Source: Bradyrhizobium murdochi
GTDB lineage: Bacteria; Pseudomonadota; Alphaproteobacteria; Rhizobiales; Xanthobacteraceae
Direction: 5' to 3'
Assembly (NCBI RefSeq): GCF_000472965.1
Contig: NZ_AXAU01000002.1
Span: 292,751-356,750, forward strand
Length of the DNA stretch: 64,000 nt
Shown here piece after piece: positions 35,205 through 44,432 of this stretch. Position numbers and translations under genes: made by a program. The notes beneath the pieces are model-generated. The model was not told the origin of the DNA, ran no database searches, and was given only the letters and a program-made list of their open reading frames with translations. The stretch's first letter is position 1; the number at the start of each line of letters is the position of its first letter.

Positions 35205-35807
35205 CTACTCGCGAATTTCCAATCCAGGCTTCTTCACCACCAGCCGGTGAATCTTCTTTCCCGATGAGGCGCTGACGATCTCTTCGTCGAGCAATACGGT
35301 CGCGGCCTTCAGCTCCGCCTGCACGACCGCCGGATCGAACGCGGCGTAAAGCCGTCCCTGCGCGTCGCGCTGATCGGCGCCTTCGGTGACGCGCCAGCTC
35401 AGATAGAGAATGCCGCTGGGCTTGACGATATCGAGCAGGCGGCGGACCGATGCCGCAATCTCCTTGCGGTCGAGATGCATGATCACGGTTTCGCACAGCA
35501 CGTTATCGAACGTACCGATGCCGCGCAGATCGGGCAATTCGGCGTGCGCGAACTTGCACGACGGATAGCGCCGGCGCGCTTCGTTGAGCAGGCCCTCGGA
35601 GGCATCGAAGCCCACCGCCGAAAAGCCGTGGGTATGAAGCCAGGCGACCTCGCGGCCGCAGCCGCAGCCGATATCGGCCGAATTGCCGCCGCGCACGAAA
35701 AATCGCTCGACGACCTCCTGCAGGTCGACGGGCGCCGGCTGACCGAGCCAGTCCTTCGCGAACGCCGCCGCATCCTGGTCATAAGCGGCAAGCGTCTGAG
35801 GATCCAT
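35205..35807 (-). CDS. Class I SAM-dependent methyltransferase
   Basis: A 200-residue methyltransferase with motif I GNSADIGCGCGREVAWLHTH, motif II AVGFDASEGLLNEARRRYPS, and post-motif IGTFDNVLCETVIMHLDRKE. This is the fold of small-molecule or protein methyltransferases; the acceptor is not predictable. Starts 3 bases downstream of the glyS stop on the same strand, so it is probably the last gene of the glyQ-glyS operon. Confidence 0.85.
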   Translation of the reverse strand: MDPQTLAAYDQDAAAFAKDWLGQPAPVDLQEVVERFFVRGGNSADIGCGCGREVAWLHTHGFSAVGFDASEGLLNEARRRYPSCKFAHAELPDLRGIGTFDNVLCETVIMHLDRKEIAASVRRLLDIVKPSGILYLSWRVTEGADQRDAQGRLYAAFDPAVVQAELKAATVLLDEEIVSASSGKKIHRLVVKKPGLEIRE

Positions 35808-35810
35808 GGT

Positions 35811-38045
35811 CTAGCCTTCGATCTTGGAAAAATCCGCCACCGCACGGGTCGCCGCGCGGATTTCGTTCAGGAGTTTTAGTCGATTCTCGCGCACATCAGG
35901 TTCATCGGCATTGACCTTGACCTTGTCGAAGAACGCATCCACCGCGGGCCGCAGCTTCGCCATTGCGCTCATCGCGGCGGCGAAATCTTCCTTCTGCACC
36001 GCGGCTCCGGCCTCGCTCTTGACCTGGTTGATCGCCTTGGCGAGCGCCTTTTCTTCGGCAAGCGCGTAGAGCCCGGCATCCGGCGCACCGTCGAACGTGC
36101 GCTTGTCCCTTTTCTCCTCGATCGAGAGGATGTTACTCGCACGCTTGGTCCCTGCAAGGAGGTTCTTGCCGTCATCAGTGTCGAGGAACTTGCCGAGTGC
36201 CTCGACCCGGCGGACGATGAGCAGCAGGTCGTCCTGGCCACCGAGCGAAAACACGGCATCGACGAGATCGTGTCGGGCGCCCTGATCGCGGAGTTGGACC
36301 TTCAGGCGGTCGGCGAAGAAGGAAAGCAGATCCCTGGTAAGCTCCTGATAGTGCTCGAACGCTGTTTCGAATACCTTTTCAGACCTTGTTATTTGACGAG
36401 CACGCTGAGCCAAGGCGTCAGCAAGACCTGGAACAACAAAATCGAGCGGCTCTCCCCTCTTGGCGATCTTTCCTTCGAAAGTCGAAAGTGTCTTCTCAGC
36501 GAAGAAAAGCGAATGAAAGATCGAGAGTTCGTAAAGATGTAAACGAAGATTGTTTTCGGTGATCAGTCGAATCACACCCAAAGCCGCTCGGCGCAACGCG
36601 TACGGATCCTTGCTCCCGGTCGGCTTCTCGTCGATCGCCCAGAAGCCGACCAGCGTGTCGATCTTGTCGGCCAGCGCGACCGCGACGCTCACCGGATCGG
36701 TCGGCACGCGATCAGCAGGCCCTTGCGGCTTATAATGGTCCTCGCTCGCGGCGGCGACGGAGTCGTCTTCGCCTTGCGCCTGCGCGTAGTACTTGCCCAT
36801 CAAGCCCTGCAGCTCGGGGAATTCGCCGACGACCTCGGTCAGCAGATCCGCCTTTGCCAGATGAGCGGCGCGCTTGGCCTTTTCGACGTCGGCGCCGACC
36901 AGCGGCGCGATCTCGGCCGCCAGCCGTTCGATCCGTTTGATGCGTTCGGCCTGCGTGCCCAGCTTCTCGTGAAACACGATCTGGTCGAACTTCTTCAGGC
37001 GATCTTCCAGCTTCGTCTTCAGGTCCGTCTCATAGAAGAATTTTGCATCGCTCAACCGCGCGCGGATCACCCGCTCGTTGCCGGCAACGATCACCTTGCC
37101 GCCATCGGTCGCCTCGATGTTGGCGGTGAGGATGAACTTGTTGACGAGCTTTCCCGTCTTGGGGTCGCGCACCACAAAGCATTTCTGGTTGTTGCGGATG
37201 GTGGCGCGGATCACCTCGTCCGGGATCGTGAGATATTCTTCGTCGAACGATCCCATCAATGCCACCGGCCACTCGACAAGGCCGGCGACCTCGTCCAAGA
37301 GCCCCTGGTCCTCGACCAGCTCAAACCCTTGCGCGAACGCCAATTGCTTGGCATCCGCCAGAATGATCTCCTTGCGCGCCTGCGGGTCGAGCACGACCTT
37401 GGCCGCCTTCAGCTTGGCTTCGTAATCTTCGAAGCGGCGCACCGGAATCGCCGACGGCGCCATGAAGCGGTGGCCGAACGTGGTCTGCCCAGCCTCGATG
37501 CCGTCGACGGAAAATTTCACCACGTCGGGCTCTTCGGTTTCCAGACCGAAGGTCGCGATGATCGAGTGCAGCGGCCGCACCCAGGAGAGTGAACCCGATT
37601 TGGTCGAACGTGCGCCCCAGCGCATCGACTTCGGCCACGGGAAGGTTCGGATGATGACCGGCAGAATCTCGGCGAGCACATCGATGGTGGCGCGGCCGGG
37701 CTTTTCGATCAGCGCGATGTAGAAGTCGCCCTTCTTCGGGTCAGTCTGGATCTTGGCGTCTTCGATCTTGGCCAGACCGGTCGCCTTCAAGAATCCCTGG
37801 ATTGCGGCATCAGGGCCGCCGACGCGTGGGCCGCGGCGCTCTTCCTTGAGATCGGACTGCCGCGTCGGAACGCCGTGCACGGTCAGCGCCAGCCGCCGCG
37901 GCGTCGCAAACGCTTTCGCGCCTTCATAGACCAGGCCCTCGGCGACGAGCTTGTCGGTCACCATGCGGCGCAGATCGTCCGCCGCCTTCGCCTGCATGCG
38001 CGCGGGGATTTCCTCGGAAAACAATTCCAGCAGAAGATCAGGCAT
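35811..38045 (-). CDS. glyS: Glycyl-tRNA synthetase beta subunit
   Basis: Forms the (alpha)2(beta)2 enzyme charging tRNA-Gly with GlyQ. The start at 38045 ([20 protein letters not shown]) is the family's conserved beginning and overlaps the glyQ stop. Later blocks include EIPVRR-like [40 protein letters not shown] and [20 protein letters not shown], with [13 protein letters not shown] near 480. At 744 residues it is about 55 longer than the 689-residue E. coli protein. The extra part, about residues 490-575, lies in a stretch of clearly lower G+C (36361-36540, about 47% by my count). Confidence 0.95.
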   Translation of the reverse strand: MPDLLLELFSEEIPARMQAKAADDLRRMVTDKLVAEGLVYEGAKAFATPRRLALTVHGVPTRQSDLKEERRGPRVGGPDAAIQGFLKATGLAKIEDAKIQTDPKKGDFYIALIEKPGRATIDVLAEILPVIIRTFPWPKSMRWGARSTKSGSLSWVRPLHSIIATFGLETEEPDVVKFSVDGIEAGQTTFGHRFMAPSAIPVRRFEDYEAKLKAAKVVLDPQARKEIILADAKQLAFAQGFELVEDQGLLDEVAGLVEWPVALMGSFDEEYLTIPDEVIRATIRNNQKCFVVRDPKTGKLVNKFILTANIEATDGGKVIVAGNERVIRARLSDAKFFYETDLKTKLEDRLKKFDQIVFHEKLGTQAERIKRIERLAAEIAPLVGADVEKAKRAAHLAKADLLTEVVGEFPELQGLMGKYYAQAQGEDDSVAAASEDHYKPQGPADRVPTDPVSVAVALADKIDTLVGFWAIDEKPTGSKDPYALRRAALGVIRLITENNLRLHLYELSIFHSLFFAEKTLSTFEGKIAKRGEPLDFVVPGLADALAQRARQITRSEKVFETAFEHYQELTRDLLSFFADRLKVQLRDQGARHDLVDAVFSLGGQDDLLLIVRRVEALGKFLDTDDGKNLLAGTKRASNILSIEEKRDKRTFDGAPDAGLYALAEEKALAKAINQVKSEAGAAVQKEDFAAAMSAMAKLRPAVDAFFDKVKVNADEPDVRENRLKLLNEIRAATRAVADFSKIEG

Positions 38046-38980
38046 CAGACCGCCCTGCCCGCTTCGGTGTGAACCCAGGCTTCGCCGCAGGCCTTTGCCA
38101 ATTCGCGCACGCGCATGATGTAGCTCTGCCGCTCCGTCACCGAGATCACGCCGCGCGCATCGAGCAGGTTGAAGACATGGCTCGCCTTGATGCACTGGTC
38201 ATAGGCCGGCAGCGCCATCAGATGTTCTTTCTGATTACCGCCCTCCTTCCACCCGGCCGCGAGATATTTCTTGCAGGCGTCTTCCGCCATCTTGAATTGC
38301 TCGAACAGCATCGCCGTATCGGTGTGCTCGAAATTGTGCCGGGAATATTCCTGCTCGGCCTGCAGGAAGACGTCGCCATAGGTGACCTTGTCGGCGCCGT
38401 CGCGGCCGTTGAAGTTGAGATCATAGACGCGGTCGACGCCCTGCACATACATCGCAAGCCGCTCGAGCCCGTAGGTGAGCTCGCCGGAAACGGGTGCGCA
38501 TTCGACGCCCGCGACCTGCTGGAAGTAAGTGAACTGGCTGACTTCCATGCCGTCGCACCAGCACTCCCAGCCCAGCCCCCATGCGCCAAGCGTCGGGCTT
38601 TCCCAATCGTCCTCGACGAAGCGGATGTCGTGTACACCTGAATCGATGCCGATCGCGGCCAGCGACTTCAGATACAAATCCTGAAGGTTCGGCGGCGACG
38701 GCTTCATGATCACCTGAAACTGATAGTAGTGCTGCAGCCGGTTGGGGTTCTCGCCGTAGCGGCCGTCCTTCGGCCGGCGCGAGGGCTGCACATAGGCCGC
38801 ATTCCAGCGCTTCGGCCCCAACGCGCGCAGCGTCGTCGCCGGATGGAAGGTGCCTGCGCCCATTTCCATGTCGTAGGGCTGCAGGATCACGCAGCCCTGC
38901 TCCGCCCAGAACCGCTGGAGAGCGAGGATGAAGCCCTGGAACGAACGTTCCGGGCGCATATGGGCAGGCAAAGCGTCCAT
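38045..38980 (-). CDS. glyQ: Glycyl-tRNA synthetase alpha subunit
   Basis: A 311-residue catalytic subunit. Characteristic sequences: [60 protein letters not shown] and [20 protein letters not shown]. Together with glyS it forms a heterotetramer. Its TGA overlaps the glyS ATG, so the subunits are coupled. Several in-frame ATGs exist near the start; 38980 ([14 protein letters not shown]) is the most family-like. Confidence 0.94.
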   Translation of the reverse strand: MDALPAHMRPERSFQGFILALQRFWAEQGCVILQPYDMEMGAGTFHPATTLRALGPKRWNAAYVQPSRRPKDGRYGENPNRLQHYYQFQVIMKPSPPNLQDLYLKSLAAIGIDSGVHDIRFVEDDWESPTLGAWGLGWECWCDGMEVSQFTYFQQVAGVECAPVSGELTYGLERLAMYVQGVDRVYDLNFNGRDGADKVTYGDVFLQAEQEYSRHNFEHTDTAMLFEQFKMAEDACKKYLAAGWKEGGNQKEHLMALPAYDQCIKASHVFNLLDARGVISVTERQSYIMRVRELAKACGEAWVHTEAGRAV

Positions 38981-39108
38981 CGGCAGAATCGGCCTCGCGA
39001 AGGGGGGTTTTAAAGTGCGCGGGACCGTATCGGCGTAGGGGCAGGGAATCAAGGCAACCCTGTAGCGTCATTCCGGGGCGCGCTTCAGCGCCCCCCGGAT
39101 TGACGTGG

Positions 39109-39321
39109 CTAGCCCGGCCGGTAAGCGCCGGTGACGGGGTCGCGGCGCAGCGTTGGGATGTCGGCCGTCTGGGTGGCCTCGGCGACGCGCGCCAGCCGTG
39201 CCTCTTCGAGTTCCCGGTTGATACGGACAGCGGTCTTGTAGGCCCAGCGGACTACGGCGAGCCCTCCCAGGGCACCCGCGAATGCGATCAGCGGCGGCAT
39301 CGGTCGATCCTTGTCGTTCAC
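39109..39321 (-). CDS. Small membrane-anchored hypothetical protein
   Basis: A 70-residue protein with an N-terminal hydrophobic helix (PLIAFAGALGGLAVVRW), then a basic-acidic amphipathic stretch (YKTAVRINRELEEARLARVA) and tail TLRRDPVTGAYRPG. No known domain. Start could also be the Met at 39300. It lies between glyQ and the S49 peptidase gene, all on the minus strand. Confidence 0.55.
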   Translation of the reverse strand: MNDKDRPMPPLIAFAGALGGLAVVRWAYKTAVRINRELEEARLARVAEATQTADIPTLRRDPVTGAYRPG

Positions 39322-39410
39322 GTGTCAGCCCCCAATGGGTTGCATTCTCGCCGAAGCCGGCCTGCGCCGCAATTCCGCTTTTGGGACTAAATGGCGCGGG
39401 TACTCCCGGC

Positions 39411-39512
39411 CTAGAGCCCGGTTCTGATTGAATCAGAACCGGGCTCTAGCTTCTTGTTTTGACGCGTTTTCTTGACGCGAACCGGTGTCCACTTCGCTTG
39501 AAAACGCTCTAG
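39411..39512. repeat. Family B repeat, 102 bp, copy 2 (inverted)
   Basis: Reverse orientation of the 25421-25522 copy, with about 97% identity over all 102 bases. The TAG stop of the S49 peptidase gene (39509-39511, read on the minus strand) is formed by element bases 2-4. Confidence 0.9.
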
Positions 39513-40414
39513 AACCCGAATTTGGCCCAAATTGCCCGGGTCTCCAGCGCCGAAATCAGGTCTTCCGGCAATCCCCCGATACCGTCGGCCAGCGAGCCCG
39601 CGCCCGGCGATCTCCGGCCCAGGAGCCCGGCCAGCATTCCGCTTGCCGGCACGATAAGGGGCGTCAGCACTTTGTCACCATAGCGCTCGCGCAGCGTCGA
39701 GCGGAGATCGCCGATCTTGTCCGCAAGGCCGAGCGATACCGATCTCTCGCCCGCCCAGTACTCGCCGGTGAACAGGACGTCGTCGGCCCCCTTGAGGCGC
39801 GCACCGCGGCTGCCTTTGACCAGCGCGATGAAGATGGCGTGGATCTCGCGCTGAAGCGTCTTCAGGCGGGCGACGTCATCCGGGTCTTCGGGCAGGAAGG
39901 GGTCCAGCATCGCCTTATGCTCGCCTGCCGTGTAAAGCCGCCGCTCGACACCAATCCTCTTGATCAGGTCCTGAAAGCCGAAACTGCCGCCGACCACGCC
40001 GATCGAGCCGAGGATCGAGGACGGATCGCAGAATATCTCGTCGCCCGCGCAGGCGATCATGTAGCCGCCGGATGCCGCGACGTCCTCGACGAACACCAGC
40101 ACCGGCAGTTTCTTTTCCGCAGCAAGCTGCCTGATCCGCAAATAGATCTGACGCGATTGCACCGGCGAGCCGCCGGGCGAATTGATCACCAGCGCCACCG
40201 CCTTGGCGTGTCGGGTGGCGAACGCGCGTTCGAGCGTTTTGGCGATGCCGGCCAACGTCAGGCCCGGCCGCAATGGCGTCACCGCACCGATGACGCCCGA
40301 CAGGCGAACCACCGGAACGACCGGGACGTCGCGCCGGAATTTTGCCGGAATGAATCGTTTCATCCTGTCAATGAGGACCGGCAATCCCGTGCGATCACTT
40401 AATTGTTCACTCAT
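39509..40414 (-). CDS. S49 family serine peptidase (SppA/SohB-like)
   Basis: A 301-residue signal-peptide peptidase-like enzyme. The catalytic dyad is Ser115 in VAASGGYMIACAGDEI and Lys167 in TAGEHKAMLDPF; the oxyanion region is VINSPGGSPVQS. Single-domain, 'short' form of the family. The N-terminus lacks a strong membrane segment, so it may be peripheral or cytosolic. Its stop is inside the family B repeat. Confidence 0.88.
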   Translation of the reverse strand: MSEQLSDRTGLPVLIDRMKRFIPAKFRRDVPVVPVVRLSGVIGAVTPLRPGLTLAGIAKTLERAFATRHAKAVALVINSPGGSPVQSRQIYLRIRQLAAEKKLPVLVFVEDVAASGGYMIACAGDEIFCDPSSILGSIGVVGGSFGFQDLIKRIGVERRLYTAGEHKAMLDPFLPEDPDDVARLKTLQREIHAIFIALVKGSRGARLKGADDVLFTGEYWAGERSVSLGLADKIGDLRSTLRERYGDKVLTPLIVPASGMLAGLLGRRSPGAGSLADGIGGLPEDLISALETRAIWAKFGF

Positions 40415-40537
40415 GCCGTTACCTCGAATTAACCATTTTTTATCACGCCAATGTCATTGGAAAGGCCGGAACGCCTTTTTGCAGGACGCCTTTTGCAATT
40501 GCAGACGAGAGACTGCAATGGCGCAGCGGAGACTGAC

Positions 40538-40636
40538 ATGAAAATCTACCTGCTGATAATGCTCATCGGCAGCCTTCTGACCGCGATTCACTTTACGTCG
40601 GCGCCCAAACAACAGTCCGAGACGCTTCCGCAATAG
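40538..40636 (+). CDS. Small membrane peptide
   Basis: A 32-residue open frame starting at the ATG 40538 (MKIYLLIMLIGSLLTAIHFT), with GGAG about 7 bases upstream. It is a single hydrophobic helix with a polar tail ending QSETLPQ. Too short for any domain; support is limited to start signal and hydrophobic character. Confidence 0.4.
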   Translation: MKIYLLIMLIGSLLTAIHFTSAPKQQSETLPQ

Positions 40637-40663
40637 CGAGTAATTGGGAGTTGTGGGGCGACT

Positions 40664-41425
40664 TTACAGGTTCGCCAGCGGCAAGGTTCCCTTCCCCGCC
40701 AGAATCTCTTGCACCCTTTTATGGGGCTGACCTTGCTCGTCATTGAGCATCAGGGCGGCATGGATTTGCGTCGGCGCCCGCCCACCCTTGGTGGCGCGAA
40801 CCAGGATGCGGTTGGCAGGCCCCCGTGCGTCACCGTGAACCGGCAGCACCTGCAGGCTCCCGAAACCGTGATCGAGCGCCGAGAGCACTTCGGCGATTCC
40901 ATCGGCGCGCCAGATCAGCGTCAGCGCTCCCTTCGATTTGAGAATGCGCCGCGCCGCGTGAATCCATTTCGAGAGCGTCGTTGCGGTCGCCATATGCGCA
41001 GTCCCACGCGCCGTGTCCGGCGAGACGCGATGCCGCGCCGGGTCGTTGAAGGGCGGATTCATCAGTACCGCATCGACGCTGTCAGGAAGGAGTCCGGCAG
41101 CGGCAAAGGCCGTGGCATCGGCCTCCACGTCAAGCACGATCACGTCGGCTTGAATCGTATTCGCCTCCGCATTGGCGCGCGCAAGACCCGCCAGCACAGC
41201 ATCGATCTCCACCAGAACCAGATCGATGCCGGCCACGCGCCTGGCAACCGAAAGCCCCGCGACGCCGATGCCGGCACCGAGATCGGCCACGCGGTCGCCC
41301 GGACGGGCCGCGGTCGCTGCCGCCAGCAGCACCGCATCGTGACCGGCGCGATGTCCCGATTTCAGTTGCTTCAAACGCAATTGCCCGCCGAGAAACGCAT
41401 CCTCGGTGAGTTCGAGGTCAGTCAT
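40664..41425 (-). CDS. tRNA1(Val) (adenine37-N6)-methyltransferase-like protein
   Basis: A 253-residue methyltransferase. SAM motif VADLGAGIGVAGLSVARRVA and the N6-adenine signature AVLMNPPFNDP are clear; the size fits TrmN6. Its start overlaps the end of the DUF2007 gene by 8 bases, suggesting coupling. Related enzymes methylate A37 of tRNA-Val or other adenines. ATG 41425 chosen from the conserved MTDLELTEDAFLGGQLRL. Confidence 0.82.
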   Translation of the reverse strand: MTDLELTEDAFLGGQLRLKQLKSGHRAGHDAVLLAAATAARPGDRVADLGAGIGVAGLSVARRVAGIDLVLVEIDAVLAGLARANAEANTIQADVIVLDVEADATAFAAAGLLPDSVDAVLMNPPFNDPARHRVSPDTARGTAHMATATTLSKWIHAARRILKSKGALTLIWRADGIAEVLSALDHGFGSLQVLPVHGDARGPANRILVRATKGGRAPTQIHAALMLNDEQGQPHKRVQEILAGKGTLPLANL

Positions 41426-41645
41426 CGGGGCGCAATTCGTGAGCCAGACCCGCCTCGGCCAGCAACTGGCGGGCTGCGCGATTGTCGTCCTCATGAACCA
41501 GGATGCGGCGTGGCAGGATGCCGATCGATCCCTCGATGACGCTCATGTTCTGGTCCAGCACTAGATGATGGATATTGGCGCCGTCGAGCAGCGCGCCGAT
41601 TGCAGAAACCAGCACGATATCATTGGTCCTGACCAATTCCCGCAA
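41418..41645 (-). CDS. DUF2007 domain protein
   Basis: A 75-residue protein with the family pattern LRELVRTNDIVLVSAIGALL followed by DGANIHHLVLDQNMSVIEGS and the C-terminal VHEDDNRAARQLLAEAG. The start is a TTG at 41645 with AAGGAG about 9 bases upstream; an ATG at 41696 would add residues without conservation. DUF2007 proteins are proposed signal-transduction partners, but function is unproven. Confidence 0.78.
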   Translation of the reverse strand: MRELVRTNDIVLVSAIGALLDGANIHHLVLDQNMSVIEGSIGILPRRILVHEDDNRAARQLLAEAGLAHELRPDD

Positions 41646-41779
41646 GTGGTGTTCTCCTTTTCGCCCCGATGCGACGGACGGCACGGGGTCTGTCAACCGC
41701 TACGTGCCCTTGCCGCGATTGCCGGCACTTTCTATTGTAGATTAAGGATAGTGCGAATTGGCCAAAATTGGAGACCCGT

Positions 41780-42790
41780 GTGGCGGTTATTGTACCCTTC
41801 GAAAGCCCGTCGAACGCTTCGATAGATGCGCTGGTCGGGCTGGTCGCCGCCGATATGGAGCGGGTCAACGCCACGATCCTGTCGCGCACGGGATCGGAAG
41901 TCACCATGATTCCGGAAGTCGCCAACCACCTGATCTCATCCGGCGGCAAACGTCTGCGCCCGATGCTGACGCTGGCGATGGCGGGCCTCGCCGGCTATTC
42001 CGGCGATGGTCACATCAAGCTCGCGGCTTCCGTCGAATTCATGCACACCGCGACGCTCTTGCATGACGACGTGGTCGACGAGAGCGAACTGCGCCGCGGC
42101 AAGCTGTCGGCGCGGATGCTGTGGGGCAACGAGGCCAGCGTGCTGGTCGGCGACTTCCTGCTCGGCCAGGCCTTTCGCATGATGGTCGAGGTCGGCTCGC
42201 TGCGTGCGCTCGACATTCTCTCCTCGGCCGCGGCCACCATCGCCGAAGGCGAAGTGATGCAGCTTGCGGCGGCCAAGAACACCGCGACCACCGAGGACGA
42301 ATACCTCGCCGTGATCAGGGGCAAGACCGCCGAACTGTTCGCCGCCGCCTGCGAAGTCGGACCCGTGATCGCCAACCGGCCGAAGGCCGAGCAGACCGCA
42401 TGCCGCTCGGTCGGCATGAATCTCGGCATCGCATTCCAGCTCGTCGACGACGTGCTGGATTATGGCGGCAAGGCCGCGAAACTCGGCAAGAACATCGGCG
42501 ACGATTTCCGCGAAGGCAAGATCACGCTGCCGGTGGTGCTGGCGTTCCGCCGCGGCAATGACAGCGAGCGGAAGTTCTGGATCAAGGCATTGGAGCGCGG
42601 CGAGATCGGCGACAGCGACCTCGATCACGCCATCGGCTTGATGACCAAGCACCGCGCGCTGGAGGATACGATCAGCCGCGCCCAGCACTACGGCGCAATG
42701 GCCGTCGACGCGCTGGCGCTATTCCCGGCCTCGCCGATGAAAACCGCGCTCGAACAGGTCGTAGCGTTCTGCCTGGCGAGGTCGCATTAG
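41780..42790 (+). CDS. Polyprenyl diphosphate synthase (octaprenyl/decaprenyl type)
   Basis: A 336-residue long-chain prenyl synthase, the step supplying the quinone side chain. First aspartate motif LLHDDVVDESELRRGK (Asp96, 97, 100), second FQLVDDVLDYGGKAAKLGKN; ISSGGKRLRPMLTLA precedes. The first residue is likely the GTG at 41780 (MAVIVPFESP), though a TTG four codons earlier is possible. It stands divergent from DUF2007/TrmN6, as is common in rhizobia. Chain length is not readable, but ubiquinone-10 is expected in this group. Confidence 0.92.
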   Translation: MAVIVPFESPSNASIDALVGLVAADMERVNATILSRTGSEVTMIPEVANHLISSGGKRLRPMLTLAMAGLAGYSGDGHIKLAASVEFMHTATLLHDDVVDESELRRGKLSARMLWGNEASVLVGDFLLGQAFRMMVEVGSLRALDILSSAAATIAEGEVMQLAAAKNTATTEDEYLAVIRGKTAELFAAACEVGPVIANRPKAEQTACRSVGMNLGIAFQLVDDVLDYGGKAAKLGKNIGDDFREGKITLPVVLAFRRGNDSERKFWIKALERGEIGDSDLDHAIGLMTKHRALEDTISRAQHYGAMAVDALALFPASPMKTALEQVVAFCLARSH

Positions 42791-42796
42791 CCGTCT

Positions 42797-42881
42797 GTAG
42801 GATGGGTTGAGCGAAGCGATACCCATCAATTTACCCCATTGGCGACAATCGATGGGTTTCGCTTCGCTCTACCCATCCTAC
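42797..42881. repeat. Family A variant repeat (GTAGGATGGGTTG...)
   Basis: Arms GTAGGATGGGTTGAGCGAAG with CGATACCCATC and GATGGGTTTCGCTTCGCTCT with ACCCATCCTAC: the same architecture as family A with GGATGGGT in place of GGGTGGGC. Lies 6 bases past the prenyl synthase stop and 13 bases before the LysE start. Confidence 0.8.
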
Positions 42882-42894
42882 AAGAGACATCGCA

Positions 42895-43524
42895 TTGAAT
42901 AGCACCAATTTCACATTGTTCCTCTTGGCCGCACTCGTCATTGCCGCCGTCCCCGGTCCAGGAATCTTTTACGTCGCCGCAAGGACGCTGTCGGGCGGCA
43001 AGAGCGCCGGTATCGCGTCGACATTTGGGACTGCGCTCGGCGGCCTTGTGCATGTGATTGCAGGCGGGCTGGGCGTCTCGGCGCTCATCCTGGCCAGCGC
43101 TGAGCTGTTCACTGCGCTCAAATTCGCCGGCGCGATCTATCTCGTGTGGCTTGGCATCAAGACATTTCGCGAGGCGCGCGATCTCGTGCCGCAACAAGCC
43201 GTCGCGGTCGGTACACAACAGGCGTTTCGGGAAGGCGTGCTGGTTGAAGCCTTGAACCCGAAGACCGCGGCGTTCTTCCTGGCCTTCATTCCGCAATTCC
43301 TCGATCCGGCCGGCAGCTATCCGGCACTCCAGTTCATGGCGCTGGGCCTGATCTCGGTCGCGCTGAACACGCTTGTCGATATCATCGTGGTGATGATGGC
43401 CGCGACCGCGCGCAGTGGTCTCACGCGCAGGCCGAACTTGTTTCAACGATTGCGACAGGGTTCGGGGCTGTTCATCGCTGGGCTCGGTGTTTCGCTGGCG
43501 CTGGCGCGGCGGCCCGCGAGCTAA
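42895..43524 (+). CDS. LysE/RhtB family amino acid exporter
   Basis: A 209-residue inner-membrane exporter with about six helices: FLLAALVIAAVPGPGIFYVA, IASTFGTALGGLVHVIAGGL, and AALNPKTA-like ALNPKTAAFFLAFIPQFLDP. The PGP and NPK motifs are family hallmarks. Starts at TTG 42895 close behind a repeat, so the ribosome binding site may lie in the repeat border. Convergent with ispE; the stops TAA and TAG share bases. Confidence 0.87.
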   Translation: MNSTNFTLFLLAALVIAAVPGPGIFYVAARTLSGGKSAGIASTFGTALGGLVHVIAGGLGVSALILASAELFTALKFAGAIYLVWLGIKTFREARDLVPQQAVAVGTQQAFREGVLVEALNPKTAAFFLAFIPQFLDPAGSYPALQFMALGLISVALNTLVDIIVVMMAATARSGLTRRPNLFQRLRQGSGLFIAGLGVSLALARRPAS

Positions 43525-44405
43525 CTCAGCGTTCCCGCATGCACCCACCATCCGGGGTGATCGCGCCGGATCTGCTCTGCCGCGCGTCCGGCTTCGACGG
43601 TGTTCTCGTAGATCGCAAAGCAGGTGGCGCCGGAGCCGGACATCCGTGCCAGCCAGGCGCCGTTGGTCGCGTTGAGCGCTGCGATGACCTCGCCGATCAC
43701 GGGCTGGACACGCATGGCGGGCGCTTCCAGATCGTTGGAGCTGGCGGCAATCGCTTCGACCCAATCTTCCAGCGATGCCTTCTCGTCCGGCCAGCGGTCC
43801 CGCAGCAGCACGTCGGTGACGCCGACCAGCAATTCTCCGCTGCGCAGGCCGAGCGCGTTGAAAACGTCGCGGGTCGAGACGGCAACGCCGGGGTTAACCA
43901 TCACGCACGGCATCTTCGGCAGACTGAGCGGTAGCAGCGTTTCGCCGACGCCGGTCATGACGCAGCCGCGCGAGTTGACGCAGACCGGGACGTCGGCGCC
44001 GGTCAGTTGCGCGACCTCGACGATGCGGGGATCGTCGAGCGCGAGCCCGTTCAACTGTGCAAGCAACCGCAGCGCCGCCGCGGCATCGGCCGAACCGCCG
44101 CCGATTCCGGCCGCGACCGGCAACACCTTGTCGAGCGTAAAGCTGCCGGCTTTCATATCGGGCACGCGCTCGGCCAAGAGACGCGCGGCCTTGAGCACCA
44201 GATTGTCCGAGGTCTCGCCGCAGGCCAGCGCCAGCGGACCCGACATCTTCAAATCCAGATCCGAACCCGGCGTCAGCGTCAGCCGGTCGGCGCAGTCGGC
44301 GAACGCCACCACGCTTTCGAGATCATGGTAGCCGTCGGCACGGCGGCCATTCACCCGCAAGGTCAGGTTGACCTTCGCGCGCGCCTTGTCGTTCAACAGC
44401 GGCAT
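43521..44405 (-). CDS. ispE: 4-diphosphocytidyl-2-C-methyl-D-erythritol kinase
   Basis: A 294-residue GHMP kinase of the MEP isoprenoid pathway that phosphorylates CDP-methylerythritol. Seen: ARAKVNLTLRVNGRRADGYH at the N-terminus, with the ATP-binding GHMP loop LPVAAGIGGGSADAAAALRL and a GHMP motif 3 near RMSGSGATCFAIYEN. Full length. Its stop overlaps the LysE stop on the opposite strand. Confidence 0.95.
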   Translation of the reverse strand: MPLLNDKARAKVNLTLRVNGRRADGYHDLESVVAFADCADRLTLTPGSDLDLKMSGPLALACGETSDNLVLKAARLLAERVPDMKAGSFTLDKVLPVAAGIGGGSADAAAALRLLAQLNGLALDDPRIVEVAQLTGADVPVCVNSRGCVMTGVGETLLPLSLPKMPCVMVNPGVAVSTRDVFNALGLRSGELLVGVTDVLLRDRWPDEKASLEDWVEAIAASSNDLEAPAMRVQPVIGEVIAALNATNGAWLARMSGSGATCFAIYENTVEAGRAAEQIRRDHPGWWVHAGTLS

Positions 44406-44432
44406 TGCCGAACAGCCCCCAAAGTCCTTGCC

